A DNA stretch of 64,000 nt from BJGV01 sp965205785 (GCA_965205785.1 OZ242188.1:2146686-2210685); one strand, 5' to 3'; numbered from the stretch's first letter, positions 7,645 through 15,086 are shown. The notes: generated by a model not told the origin, from the sequence alone. Numbers and translations: made by a program.

Positions 7645-7811
7645 GCGGCGGGAATCGAACTATGTTATCAGACTATTATTAAACAACAAGTTAGCAATGT
7701 ATCATTTCTAAGATACCAACATATTTACCATCAGATTTTCTTGATTTAAATGAACTCTACTGTACAACTATAGATGTGAATATCTGCTTTTGGCACAGAG
7801 CAGACATTCAC
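7645..7811 (+). repeat. Island repeat copy 6 (complete: ssrA-end box, type I spacer, hairpin)
   Basis: The copy begins with gcggcgggaatcgaac, identical to part of the tmRNA gene. The spacer holds the pair ACCAACATA / ACCATCAGA. It ends at 7776-7811 in the best hairpin of the family, whose two 12-base arms (gtgaatatctgc and gcagacattcac) are complementary but for one position, around the loop ttttggcacaga. With its flanks, this repeat explains the gap between the Met-rich protein gene and the repeat-protein genes; a short + frame at 7790-7981 starts inside the hairpin and is not credible. Confidence 0.85.
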
Positions 7812-8003
7812 ATAAATTAGAATCAAGGAAAATAGATATAAAGATATTATTAAATGCAAGTCTTTTGGCTTACTATCTTGAATTGAAGTATTTTCCCTTA
7901 AAACAAGAGAAAATGTCTTATAAAGAACTCAAAAGAGTTTTGATCCGCATTTTTTACTACAGCCTACTAAGAATTAAATAACTCTATCGTTCTATTCTGT
8001 CAA

Positions 8004-8318
8004 TTACCTTTTTGCTCTTTCTCGCGCTGCTTCCTCTGCTACCTCCATATTTTTTCTAGTAGCTTCTGCTCTTTTCCACTTATCTAATTCTATTCGATAT
8101 TTATCCCTTGCTGATATTGGCCCTTCATGATTTTCTGCTTTGAAAATATCCTCAAGTGATTTACCACTTCCATATCTAACAGAGCGCCCATCTTTGTCGT
8201 ATGTACCCCAATCACCGTTAGTACCTTTGTAAACTCTAATTTTTTCCTTAGTACCTCTTTTTGTAATTGTTGCATACACTTTATCAGTACCATCCGCATT
8301 CTTCACTAAGTCTGCCAC
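8004..8318 (-). pseudogene. Detached C-terminal repeat unit of the exported repeat protein (frameshifted)
   Basis: This 104-residue frame begins at a GTG with no convincing ribosome binding site. It is almost a copy of the last third of the gene just upstream on the same strand: VKNADGTDKVYATITKRG, then VYKGTNGDWGTYDKDGRSVR and SLEDIFKAENHEGPISARDK. It lies in a different frame from that gene. Inserting one A in the five-A run at about 8346-8350 would fuse the two frames through KTPNIK, which matches the PNIKTK linker seen twice upstream. I therefore read it as the severed end of one gene, unless slippage joins the frames. Confidence 0.6.
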
Positions 8319-8335
8319 ACCGCCAGGTATTATTT

Positions 8336-9274
8336 TTATATTAGGCGTTTTTGCTTAGATGTCTTTTTATAAGGCTTACCATGTCGCGCTGCTAGCTCTG
8401 CTGCCTTCATAGTTTCTCTAGCAGCTTCTGCTCTTTTCCACTTATCTAATTCAATTCGGTATTTATCCCTTGCTGATATTGGCCCTTCATGATTTTCTGC
8501 TTTGAAAATATCCTCAAGTGATTTACCACTTCCACGTCTAACAGACCCCCCATCTTTATCATATGTAACCCAATCACCGTTATTACCTTTGTAAACTTTA
8601 ATTTTTTCCCTAGCACCTCTTTTTGTAATTGTTGCATACACTTTATCAGTACCATCCGTATTCTTTACTAACCCTGCCATACCACCAGATTTTGTTTTTA
8701 TATTCAGTGTTTGTTTAGCTATCTTTTTATGAGGTTTATGATCAATTCCCCCATGAAGATCAGCTCCATCTTCTTTCTTATCTATTCCTGCCATACCACC
8801 AGATTTTGTTTTTATATTCGGCGTTTGTTTAGCTATCTTTTTATGAGGTTTATGATCAATTCCTCCATGATGACCAGTCCCGCCTTCTTCTTTATCTATT
8901 TTCTTTAATCCAAGTACTCCCTTAAGGGTCTTACTCTTTTTATAATGATTAGGTGGTTCTCTATCAGGGTATATCGCTAAAAAATCACCACTTTCTTCTT
9001 TATATATTGTAATTTCTGAACCATTCTCGGTAATCTTACTACCTATATAATGAATGGAACCATCACTCATTAATGATTCTGCTCCATCCTGACCTGACAC
9101 AGTATTTTTATTAGAAACACACATACATTTATCAGTGCTAAGACTCGTTTCTGGTCTAGTACAAACAAGTGTACAGCCCTCGTCTTTCTTTATTGTGTCA
9201 AGTACCTCGCCAGAATAAACTAAGTTTATATTTGCTACTAATATTATAGTTGCCACTATTGAAGGAGATTTCAA
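8336..9274 (-). CDS. Exported protein with internal duplications, probably truncated by a frameshift
   Basis: The 312-residue frame starts with a signal peptide (MKSPSIVATIILVANINLVYS). A cysteine-containing N-terminal region follows, with CTLVC and CMC. A linker unit of about 39 residues, including HGGIDHKPHKKIAKQT and NIKTKSGGMAG, occurs twice at about 133-210. A C-terminal module of about 90 residues then begins VKNTDGTDKVYATITKRG and runs to a basic helix (DKYRIELDKWKRAEAARE). A further copy of this module lies downstream in another frame (8004-8318). The intact ancestor would have had about 420 residues and two C-terminal modules. I recognise no family. It occupies a unit bounded by repeat copies 6 and 7. 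Confidence 0.65.
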   Translation of the reverse strand: MKSPSIVATIILVANINLVYSGEVLDTIKKDEGCTLVCTRPETSLSTDKCMCVSNKNTVSGQDGAESLMSDGSIHYIGSKITENGSEITIYKEESGDFLAIYPDREPPNHYKKSKTLKGVLGLKKIDKEEGGTGHHGGIDHKPHKKIAKQTPNIKTKSGGMAGIDKKEDGADLHGGIDHKPHKKIAKQTLNIKTKSGGMAGLVKNTDGTDKVYATITKRGAREKIKVYKGNNGDWVTYDKDGGSVRRGSGKSLEDIFKAENHEGPISARDKYRIELDKWKRAEAARETMKAAELAARHGKPYKKTSKQKRLI

Positions 9275-9701
9275 TTTATTATCCTCACTCTTTAAGTAAA
9301 TAATATCGCTGTAATTATTAACAACTCTCAGGGTTAATTTTACCCACTTTCTTTAGCATTTCTTCTCGTTCCATAAATATTTATCAATAAAATTAGAAAC
9401 AGAAATTAAAACTAAATGATGGCTCCAACACGAAGAATTTGACTTGAAATCTTTTGACTACAGGTCAGGTGCAGCTAATAAACTATTATACTTAGCAAAA
9501 GATCAAAACTATACTATCAATGATTTAATTTGATCTGTTTATTGAGGCGCATTCCCCTGTATTGTGGTTTTTTATCCATGAGTGTCCCAGAATTATCCCA
9601 GAAAAGATCCGCGATGACATAGCTTAATTGTTAATATACTAATATTTATTATTCATTTAATTGCCCACTTCCAGCAAAGAGTAAGGATTCAAATCTTGAG
9701 A
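9275..9701. other. Gap with a relict reading frame and a TCCCAGAA direct repeat
   Basis: No intact gene is seen. A + frame without a start codon at 9420-9533 reads 37 residues with coding-like composition (EFDLKSFDYRSGAANKLLYL and on to a stop) and may be a gene remnant. At 9585-9604 the octamer tcccagaa occurs twice, 12 bases apart, which is the spacing and look of recombinase arm sites. Repeat copy 7 begins at the right edge. Confidence 0.4.
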
Positions 9702-9856
9702 GGTGGCGGGAATCGAATAGTAGCCTGTAACCTTTACCACAGACTAATATACATTTTTTACATTTTCAATATACGAGCAAATATACCAGCAGATTCATTG
9801 GATGCTATTGGACTGCTTTAGACGCAACTGTCTGCTTTTGGCACAAAGTATGTATT
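9702..9856 (+). repeat. Island repeat copy 7 (ssrA-end box, type I spacer, hairpin)
   Basis: The copy starts with ggtggcgggaatcgaa. A spacer follows with diverged but alignable segments (TACATTTTTTACATTTTCAA, then ACCAGCAGA), and it ends at 9826-9856 in aactgtctgcttttggcaca with a decayed right arm. It separates the repeat-protein unit from the split membrane-protein unit. Confidence 0.75.
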
Positions 9857-9881
9857 TAACTAAATAGTTAATATACGCATG

Positions 9882-10578
9882 TCACTTCTTGTTCGTATCT
9901 TCTATAGGTAAGAGTATTTTTGCAACTTCCGGAGCTTTTTTTCTGAAGTCAACCACATTTACCCATTCAATGGCATCTTGCTCAAATGACTGGCAAAGCT
10001 CTCGTTCTGACACTTTTACAACTGAAGAAGTATCTTTCATATCTTGCACAAGCATCTTCTCACCTGAGGGAGATAATAATTTATATAACTTATCAATATC
10101 ATACGTATATCCATATTTAGCATGATCTTGAATTTGGATTTTCTCGGCGATTGTAAATAACTGGTAGTGTTTCTGCTTATATATGCTAACAAAGGAATTA
10201 ATAGGGATGCCTAGCGAGGCACAATAGTCTGGGCGAGATCGAGTGCTCATGAAATATGCACCAAAAAAAAATATTTGCGGCAATACTTAATTTCTGTTTT
10301 TCTGTACTAGCAGCATTTAAAGTGAAATCTGTATCCTTACGTAGTTTTTCTACAAGAATCATGGTTTTGGTTTTTTCTACTGTTGCTTGATCTTGAATCG
10401 TCTTTATATCATTCTCCATATCTGCAGATACTTTTTCACTTGCCTCTTGCATTGATTGTGACTGAAACCAATGGATCTGAGCTTCTTTAGTCACATAAAA
10501 TGCGAGGACACCAGCAACAACCATCATCACAAGTATCTCAGAAACACTTTCAGACTTCTCTTTTAACTTGTCGGCCAT
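9882..10578 (-). pseudogene. Membrane-anchored protein split by a frame change at a run of nine T
   Basis: Two overlapping minus-strand frames, 10198-10578 and 9882-10283, appear to be one gene. The first gives MADKLKEKSESVSEILVMMV with a membrane segment at about residues 15-33 and then a helical, coiled-coil-like stretch to LSIAANIFF. The second continues from IFFFGAYFMSTRSRPDYC to a C-terminal domain ending LLPIEDTNKK. The switch point is nine A on the + strand (10263-10271), read as nine T in the coding strand. Removing one T fuses the frames into about 230 residues. It may be a true frameshift, a sequencing error, or programmed transcriptional slippage. I recognise no family. Confidence 0.6.
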
Positions 10579-10891
10579 TAATAAATTTTTGAGACTCTAA
10601 TACAGTACTGTTATATAAAATAGTACATAAGATCACACTTTTTATCTGTGATAAATATCATAATTCTTCCAACAATCAGTCAATCGTTCTACACTCTGAC
10701 CAGGATAAGAAATAAAAATCTACGAATATCCACTTATGGCACTCATAAAAATTTACCTCTGTCGCTTTCATTTCTATTTTCCATAGTTGATGGTAATGTC
10801 ACCATTCTAGGATCTGGAAAGTTCACAACAAAAGCCTCTGAAACAGTATTTATGCGCAGAGCTAATTTAAATATACATCAGGGAGATTGAA
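10579..10891. other. Gap with a weak hairpin-box copy
   Basis: The sequence gaatatccacttatggcact at 10723-10742 is a weak copy of the repeat hairpin's left half. A + frame at 10648-10890 reads through it and has no ribosome binding site or protein-like composition, so I do not call it. The right end holds GGGAG, the ribosome binding site of the DUF1353 gene. Confidence 0.4.
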
Positions 10892-11284
10892 ATGAGCCGT
10901 TTCACTGAGAACTTGGTTGTCACGCCCCTCCCTGACGGCCGTAGATGGATTGTATTGTCTGATTTCGGCTATGAAGTCGGCAAGGAGGGAAGCGATGACG
11001 TTGTCAACGTACCGATTGGGTTTCGGACGGACTTTGCCTCAATTCCCCGTCCACTCTGGATATTCTTACCGCGATGGGGTAAGTACGGAAATGCAGCAGT
11101 AATACACGACTATCTGTACTTGGAGCAGCTACGCACCCGCAAGAAGTCCGACGCCATATTTCTTGAAGGCATGGAGGTACTAGAAGTTGGCTACATCCAA
11201 CGGTATTCAATTTTCTTGGCTGTTCGGTTAGGGGGTTGGTGGGCTTGGTGCAAAAACCACTCCAAGAAAACTAAGCAAATATAA
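10892..11284 (+). CDS. DUF1353 domain protein
   Basis: The 130-residue protein matches DUF1353. It opens with RFTENLVVTPLPDGRRW, and a central block VPIGFRTDFASIPRPLW is followed by a small-residue/His block, YGNAAVIHDYLYLEQL. A Trp-rich C-terminal segment (RLGGWWAWCKNH) follows. DUF1353 proteins are common in phages and on accessory DNA; their role is not established. The conserved HDYLY and RTDFASIP segments look like active-site material, but this is conjecture. GGGAG precedes the ATG. A terminator-like hairpin lies 120 bp downstream, just before repeat copy 9. Confidence 0.8.
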   Translation: MSRFTENLVVTPLPDGRRWIVLSDFGYEVGKEGSDDVVNVPIGFRTDFASIPRPLWIFLPRWGKYGNAAVIHDYLYLEQLRTRKKSDAIFLEGMEVLEVGYIQRYSIFLAVRLGGWWAWCKNHSKKTKQI

Positions 11285-11403
11285 AATGCTTTTTTCAACA
11301 TATTTGCGGAAAGTGATACTGTCTTGATTAGTGTACAAGGAAATATAGTAATTAAACCGACTTGGACACATAAACGAGGAAATAAATAATAGGATAAAAC
11401 AGA

Positions 11404-11436
11404 AAACCCGCTAATCACAAGGATTAAAGCGGGTTT
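11404..11436 (+). terminator. Hairpin, possible terminator at a cassette end
   Basis: The arms aaacccgc (11404-11411) and gcgggttt (11429-11436) enclose a loop that can pair further (aatc/gatt). The T-tract is short on the + strand and slightly better on the minus strand (GGGTTTTCTGTTTT). It lies between the DUF1353 gene and the next ssrA-end box, so it would end the DUF1353 transcript. Confidence 0.45.
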
Positions 11437-11470
11437 AATGTACAGCTTTAAACAGCATAAGACACTTAAT

Positions 11471-11643
11471 TGGTGGGGCGGCGGGAATCGAATAGTAAAC
11501 TGCATCCTATAATACAAGTCGATCTACGTTTTTCTTATTTTTAAGGTACCAACAAATTTACCATCAAATTTTCTGGATTTGATCGGACTCTACTGAACTG
11601 CTATAGACATGAGTCTCCGCTTTTGGCACAAAGCAATCACTCT
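11471..11643 (+). repeat. Island repeat copy 9 (complete, with the best ssrA-end box)
   Basis: The copy starts with tggtggggcggcgggaatcg, whose minus strand reads as T-loop, T-stem, an acceptor strand and a terminal CCA of a tmRNA. A type I spacer follows with the pair ACCAACAAATTT / ACCATCAAATTT, and the copy ends at 11609-11643 in gagtctccgcttttggcaca with an altered right arm. With its flanks it fills the gap between the DUF1353 gene and the carbonic anhydrase gene; no gene is seen there. Confidence 0.85.
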
Positions 11644-11721
11644 GGAAATCAACAGATTATTGATAGCTTTAAAAAATAATTCATAGTGGAGCTGTATTTT
11701 CTAAGGTCTGTTGCATCTGGA

Positions 11722-12342
11722 CTAAGGTACATTGTTGAAAAAATCTACAATCCCAGTCTCTAATGAATACTCTGCTCCGACGATAACGAGTCCATCCTTC
11801 TTAATAAGCCTTTCGAGAACTTCTGATCCTTGTTGTAGAAGGTTCACAGAAGCACAAATGTTTGCTCGCACGGCCTGCTGTATAAAAGAGTCTGAATGAT
11901 TTTCCAGTTCTGCCCCAGGTAACACATCTATAGATGGGCGGATGTGGTCAATGATCGAATAAAGATTCTGTGATTTTTCTTTCGATTCGTGCCTAATCTC
12001 TTCTAATGTCGCTAAAATAGCTCCACACTTTGAGTGACCCATTACCACTACAAGTCGTGTGCCAAACTTCTCAGCTGCAAACTCAACGCTGCCAATTTGT
12101 GAGGGCGCAACAATATTTCCGGCAATACGGATGACAAATAAGTCACCAAAACCTTGATCAAAAACAATTTCCACTGGCACTCTCGAATCTGAACACCCAA
12201 GAATAATAGCAAATGGTTCCTGAATTGTTTCTAATTCATGACGTCGATCCTGATTGGTTAGCACTTTCAAGTTAGAAGTACCAGATACAAATCGATGATT
12301 TCCCTCGTATAGGATTTTGAGTGCTTCTTGGGCTGAAATCAT
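11722..12342 (-). CDS. Beta-class carbonic anhydrase
   Basis: The 206-residue protein interconverts CO2 and bicarbonate. The zinc ligands are visible as C50, H103 and C106, and the catalytic Asp-Arg pair as D52 and R54, within ILGCSDSRVPVE and VMGHSKCGAI. Length and motif order are normal for a cytoplasmic beta-carbonic anhydrase. AGAGGA lies about 12 bases upstream of the ATG. It is transcribed divergently from the CBS-domain and SulP genes. Co-location of a SulP transporter and a carbonic anhydrase is a recurring arrangement and suggests bicarbonate supply, which would suit an autotroph; the physiological role is inferred. Confidence 0.93.
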   Translation of the reverse strand: MISAQEALKILYEGNHRFVSGTSNLKVLTNQDRRHELETIQEPFAIILGCSDSRVPVEIVFDQGFGDLFVIRIAGNIVAPSQIGSVEFAAEKFGTRLVVVMGHSKCGAILATLEEIRHESKEKSQNLYSIIDHIRPSIDVLPGAELENHSDSFIQQAVRANICASVNLLQQGSEVLERLIKKDGLVIVGAEYSLETGIVDFFNNVP

Positions 12343-12486
12343 TAATAATAAATCCTCTAAACTTTTTGTTACTGTATTTTAATAATAGTATATACGGCTT
12401 TTGAAACTCTTAATATGCTGAAGTAATACTTAAATTGAATTATAAGCGTCTACTGAGAGTCATAGCTAACAGTAGGAGGATATGTC

Positions 12487-12873
12487 ATGAACACTGTAAA
12501 ACAGCTACTACAAAACAAGGGACATGAGGTTTTAAGCATCGAGCCGCATAATTCTGTTTATAATGCCATGCAAATAATGGCCACTAGGGACATTGGTTCG
12601 TTACTAGTACTAGAGGATGAAAAATTAATCGGCATTATCACTGCAAGATCATTTTTTAGCCATATAAGGTTGCTAGATAAACCCTTACGAGATATTCAGG
12701 TAGAAGAAATTATGACTAGTAAGGTGACATACATAGGCCCCGACAATACGACGGCGGATTGCATGAAGTTGCTCACAAAGATTAAGGTACACCATTTACC
12801 TGTAATGGAAAATAATCGGATAATTGGCGTCATATCTACTGGTGACTTGATTAGGGATGCCATCTCCGACTAG
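12487..12873 (+). CDS. CBS-domain pair protein
   Basis: The 128-residue protein is made almost entirely of two CBS domains, at about residues 8-60 and 72-126. Each ends in the typical hydrophobic-Gly-hydrophobic-(S/T)xxD/S pattern (LIGIITARSFF and IIGVISTGDLIRD). Such stand-alone pairs bind adenine nucleotides or SAM and act as energy sensors for partner proteins. A strong AGGAGG lies seven bases before the ATG. It sits between the divergent carbonic anhydrase gene and the co-directional SulP gene, so regulation of one of them is a reasonable but untested guess. Confidence 0.88.
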   Translation: MNTVKQLLQNKGHEVLSIEPHNSVYNAMQIMATRDIGSLLVLEDEKLIGIITARSFFSHIRLLDKPLRDIQVEEIMTSKVTYIGPDNTTADCMKLLTKIKVHHLPVMENNRIIGVISTGDLIRDAISD

Positions 12874-13047
12874 GGACTTGATTCATCTGTTTGAACGCTA
12901 ATTATGAAACCCGCTAATTTACTTTTATAACATTTTAATTACTGTTTTTAGCATATAGTGGGTGATAATTTTAGTAATTTCTAACACTTTCATTTATATT
13001 TCAATAAGAGTGGGACGTACTAAATAACTGATAGCATATCTAATCTA

Positions 13048-14682
13048 ATGGCTTTACAAAGATTATCACTAAAGAACTTTAGAGGCGATGTTTTAGCTGG
13101 TATAACCACAGCTGTCGTAGCGTTACCATTAGCCCTCGCTTTTGGCATTGCCTCAGGCGCAGGCGCGATAGCGGGACTTTACGGGGCTATCGCTGTCGGC
13201 TTTTTTGCAGCTTTGTTTGGAGGAACTCCAACTCAAGTTTCAGGGCCAACAGGCCCAATGACAGTCGTCATGGTAGCTGTGATTAGCGACTTTACACACA
13301 ACATAACATTAGCTTTCACTGTAGTAATGATGGCAGGCATAATGCAAATTTTATTTGGAATGATGAAACTTGGACGCTATGTCACCTATATTTCATACCC
13401 CGTAATTTCTGGTTTTATGAGCGGAATTGGTTGCATCATCATTATCCTCCAGTTGGCACCACTTTTCGGTCATCCAGTTTCCCAGGAAGGTGTATTTCCA
13501 GCATTGGAACGTTTACCCAATGTTTTATCCGCTCCATCTATAGATGCACTCAGCGTTGGCCTACTTACTTTATTCATAGCGATCTTTGTGCCCCAACGGT
13601 TGCGTAAGTGGATGCCACCTTATCTAGTTGCACTTCTCGTTGGTACTTTACTAGCATTTTTTGTATTCCCGCAAATTCCTACTATCGACAATATCAAGAG
13701 CGGTTTGCCAGAACTTTATCTCCCTGTGATCGAGTTGACTGAAGTCCCAAAGATGCTCCAAGCAGCACTCCTTCTCGCTGTACTCGGCACCATTGATAGT
13801 TTATTGACTTCTGTAATTGCTGATCGGCTTACACACACACAACATGATTCAGACCAAGAATTGATTGGTCAGGGAATTGGAAATATCGTGTCAGGATTGG
13901 TAGGAGGCATCGCTGGAGCAGGAGCAACCATGCGCACCTTCGTCAATATTCGTTCTGGTGGCCGCACTCCGCTATCAGGTGCTACGCATGCACTAGTCCT
14001 TCTCGCACTAGTACTTGGGCTCGGAACCTTGGCCGAGTCAATCCCACTCGCGGTGTTAGCTGGAATTCTACTCCATGTTGGATGGGGTATTATCGATTGG
14101 GACTATTTGAGACGCTTGCGTAAGGCACGTAGGGCTGGCATGAGCGTCATGTTGACTGTACTTCTACTTACTGTTTTAGTCGATCTGATGACAGCGGTAG
14201 CGATCGGTATAGTTATGGCCAGCCTCATTTCCGCTAGCCGGCTAAGTGAACATCAGATAGCAAATATTAGTCTGATTTCAAGTGGCTCGAACGAAGAAAA
14301 GCTCTCAGATGAAGAAAAAACAATCTTGCGGCAGACAGAAGGAAAACTGGCCATACTACACTTAGATGGTGCCTTTAATTTCTCATCTGCAAATTCAATA
14401 ATTAATCGATTATCTGCCCTCGGTGATAAATTTGATGTAGTAATTATTGATTTTTCTTCAGTAACAATAATTGACACCAGTATTGGTATGGCGATTGACA
14501 GGATCTTACGTAGAGCAAACGAAAGCATGCAACAAGTCTTTATCTCCGGTTTTGGCAATGTCACTGTACAGGAACTCATGCATATGAAAGCACTAGAAAT
14601 TATTCCTGAGTCCCATATCTATAGAACACGAATCGATGCACTGTGTCATGCAATTAGGACGCTCAATGATAAAGATTCATAA
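13048..14682 (+). CDS. SulP-family anion transporter with STAS domain (possible bicarbonate transporter)
   Basis: The 544-residue protein starts with the SulP membrane domain at about residues 10-395, including NFRGDVLAGITTAVVALPLA, the TM3-region VSGPTGPMTVV, and GGIAGAGATMRTFVNIRSGG. A cytoplasmic STAS domain follows at about 425-540 (LAILHLDGAFNFSSA, VVIIDFSSVTIIDTSIGMAI). SulP proteins carry sulfate, bicarbonate or dicarboxylates. The neighbouring carbonic anhydrase favours bicarbonate, but the substrate cannot be read from sequence. The start has no clear ribosome binding site. It follows the CBS gene by 174 bp and ends 21 bp before the last repeat fragment and the tmRNA gene. Confidence 0.88.
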   Translation: MALQRLSLKNFRGDVLAGITTAVVALPLALAFGIASGAGAIAGLYGAIAVGFFAALFGGTPTQVSGPTGPMTVVMVAVISDFTHNITLAFTVVMMAGIMQILFGMMKLGRYVTYISYPVISGFMSGIGCIIIILQLAPLFGHPVSQEGVFPALERLPNVLSAPSIDALSVGLLTLFIAIFVPQRLRKWMPPYLVALLVGTLLAFFVFPQIPTIDNIKSGLPELYLPVIELTEVPKMLQAALLLAVLGTIDSLLTSVIADRLTHTQHDSDQELIGQGIGNIVSGLVGGIAGAGATMRTFVNIRSGGRTPLSGATHALVLLALVLGLGTLAESIPLAVLAGILLHVGWGIIDWDYLRRLRKARRAGMSVMLTVLLLTVLVDLMTAVAIGIVMASLISASRLSEHQIANISLISSGSNEEKLSDEEKTILRQTEGKLAILHLDGAFNFSSANSIINRLSALGDKFDVVIIDFSSVTIIDTSIGMAIDRILRRANESMQQVFISGFGNVTVQELMHMKALEIIPESHIYRTRIDALCHAIRTLNDKDS

Positions 14683-14702
14683 TTCTCTATTCATGGTAAT
14701 AC

Positions 14703-14751
14703 CCTTGGCACAAAGCAGACACTAATCATGGGCGGCGGGAATCGAACCCGC
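14703..14751 (+). repeat. Last island repeat: hairpin half joined to the tmRNA 3' end
   Basis: The sequence cttggcacaaagcagacact, the loop and right arm of the hairpin box, is followed after eight bases by ggcggcgggaatcgaacccg, which is the real T-arm of ssrA. In every displaced complete copy the ssrA-end box lies left of the hairpin; here the hairpin half lies directly left of ssrA. This is the junction expected if units were inserted one after another at the tmRNA 3' end. Confidence 0.75.
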
Positions 14752-15086
14752 GTCCGCAAATCCTCTACAGTCAGATCTACATACTTAGCCCTGATATTAA
14801 TTTAACCTGACAACCGTCAACAGGCGAACTGAAATCAGGCGAGTCACCTATTATTTAACATTATGCAAAGTAACCCTGCAAAATGCGATCCTCGCTAATG
14901 GCTCCGCTGTCTGTTGCCAGACCCGGCGTTGAGGCCCACCGGTGCGGAGTCTAACCGGATTTAAGCGGCTAGAGCGTAACTATCTTCGTTTGCAATTATT
15001 TGCATTTCCAGATGGATTTACGAGGGAACTGGTCCTCGGTATGCCCTGCTCTGCTTTGAAACCCACGTCGAAGCCAGGTCGCCCCC
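14728..15086 (-). ncRNA. ssrA: Transfer-messenger RNA (tmRNA)
   Basis: Read on the minus strand, the gene starts GGGGGCGACCTGGCTTCGACG, the typical tmRNA 5' end. It ends in the tRNA-like T-arm GCGGGTTCGATTCCCGC (14735-14751). The tag reading frame lies at 14961-14993 and encodes ANEDSYALAA before TAA, a normal ssrA degradation tag ending in ALAA. It rescues stalled ribosomes with SmpB. The acceptor 3' strand reads CGCCCAT, which pairs imperfectly with the 5' GGGGGCG (one mismatch and one wobble), and no CCA is encoded. Island copies of the 3' end do carry ACCA. The 3' boundary is therefore approximate. Confidence 0.93.

Larger units (their letters stand above)
188..14751. mobile_element. ssrA-anchored cassette-like genomic island (decayed insertion array)
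   Basis: About nine related, same-orientation repeats divide this stretch into units of roughly 0.3 to 3 kb, each with one to three genes. The better repeat copies begin with a piece of the 3' end of the tmRNA gene, and the array ends where the real tmRNA gene begins. Duplicated tmRNA or tRNA 3' ends are the known footprint of tyrosine-integrase elements. No integrase, transposase or relaxase gene is visible, so mobility is inferred from the repeats alone. Cargo genes lie on both strands and share no single pathway. The left boundary may lie outside the window. Confidence 0.55.

Noticed and set aside
7790..7981. 63-residue + frame
   Set aside because: Its ATG lies within the repeat hairpin, there is no ribosome binding site, and composition is that of AT-rich noncoding DNA.
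10648..10890. 80-residue + frame before the DUF1353 gene
   Set aside because: It reads through a repeat hairpin copy, has no ribosome binding site and no recognisable protein features.
188..11643. CRISPR array
   Set aside because: The repeats are 150 bp or longer, diverged, spaced irregularly from hundreds to thousands of bases, and lie between genes; there are no cas genes.
188..14751. Classical integron
   Set aside because: No intI gene and no attC R'/R'' core layout; cargo genes lie on both strands, and the repeats contain tmRNA-end sequence, which attC sites do not.
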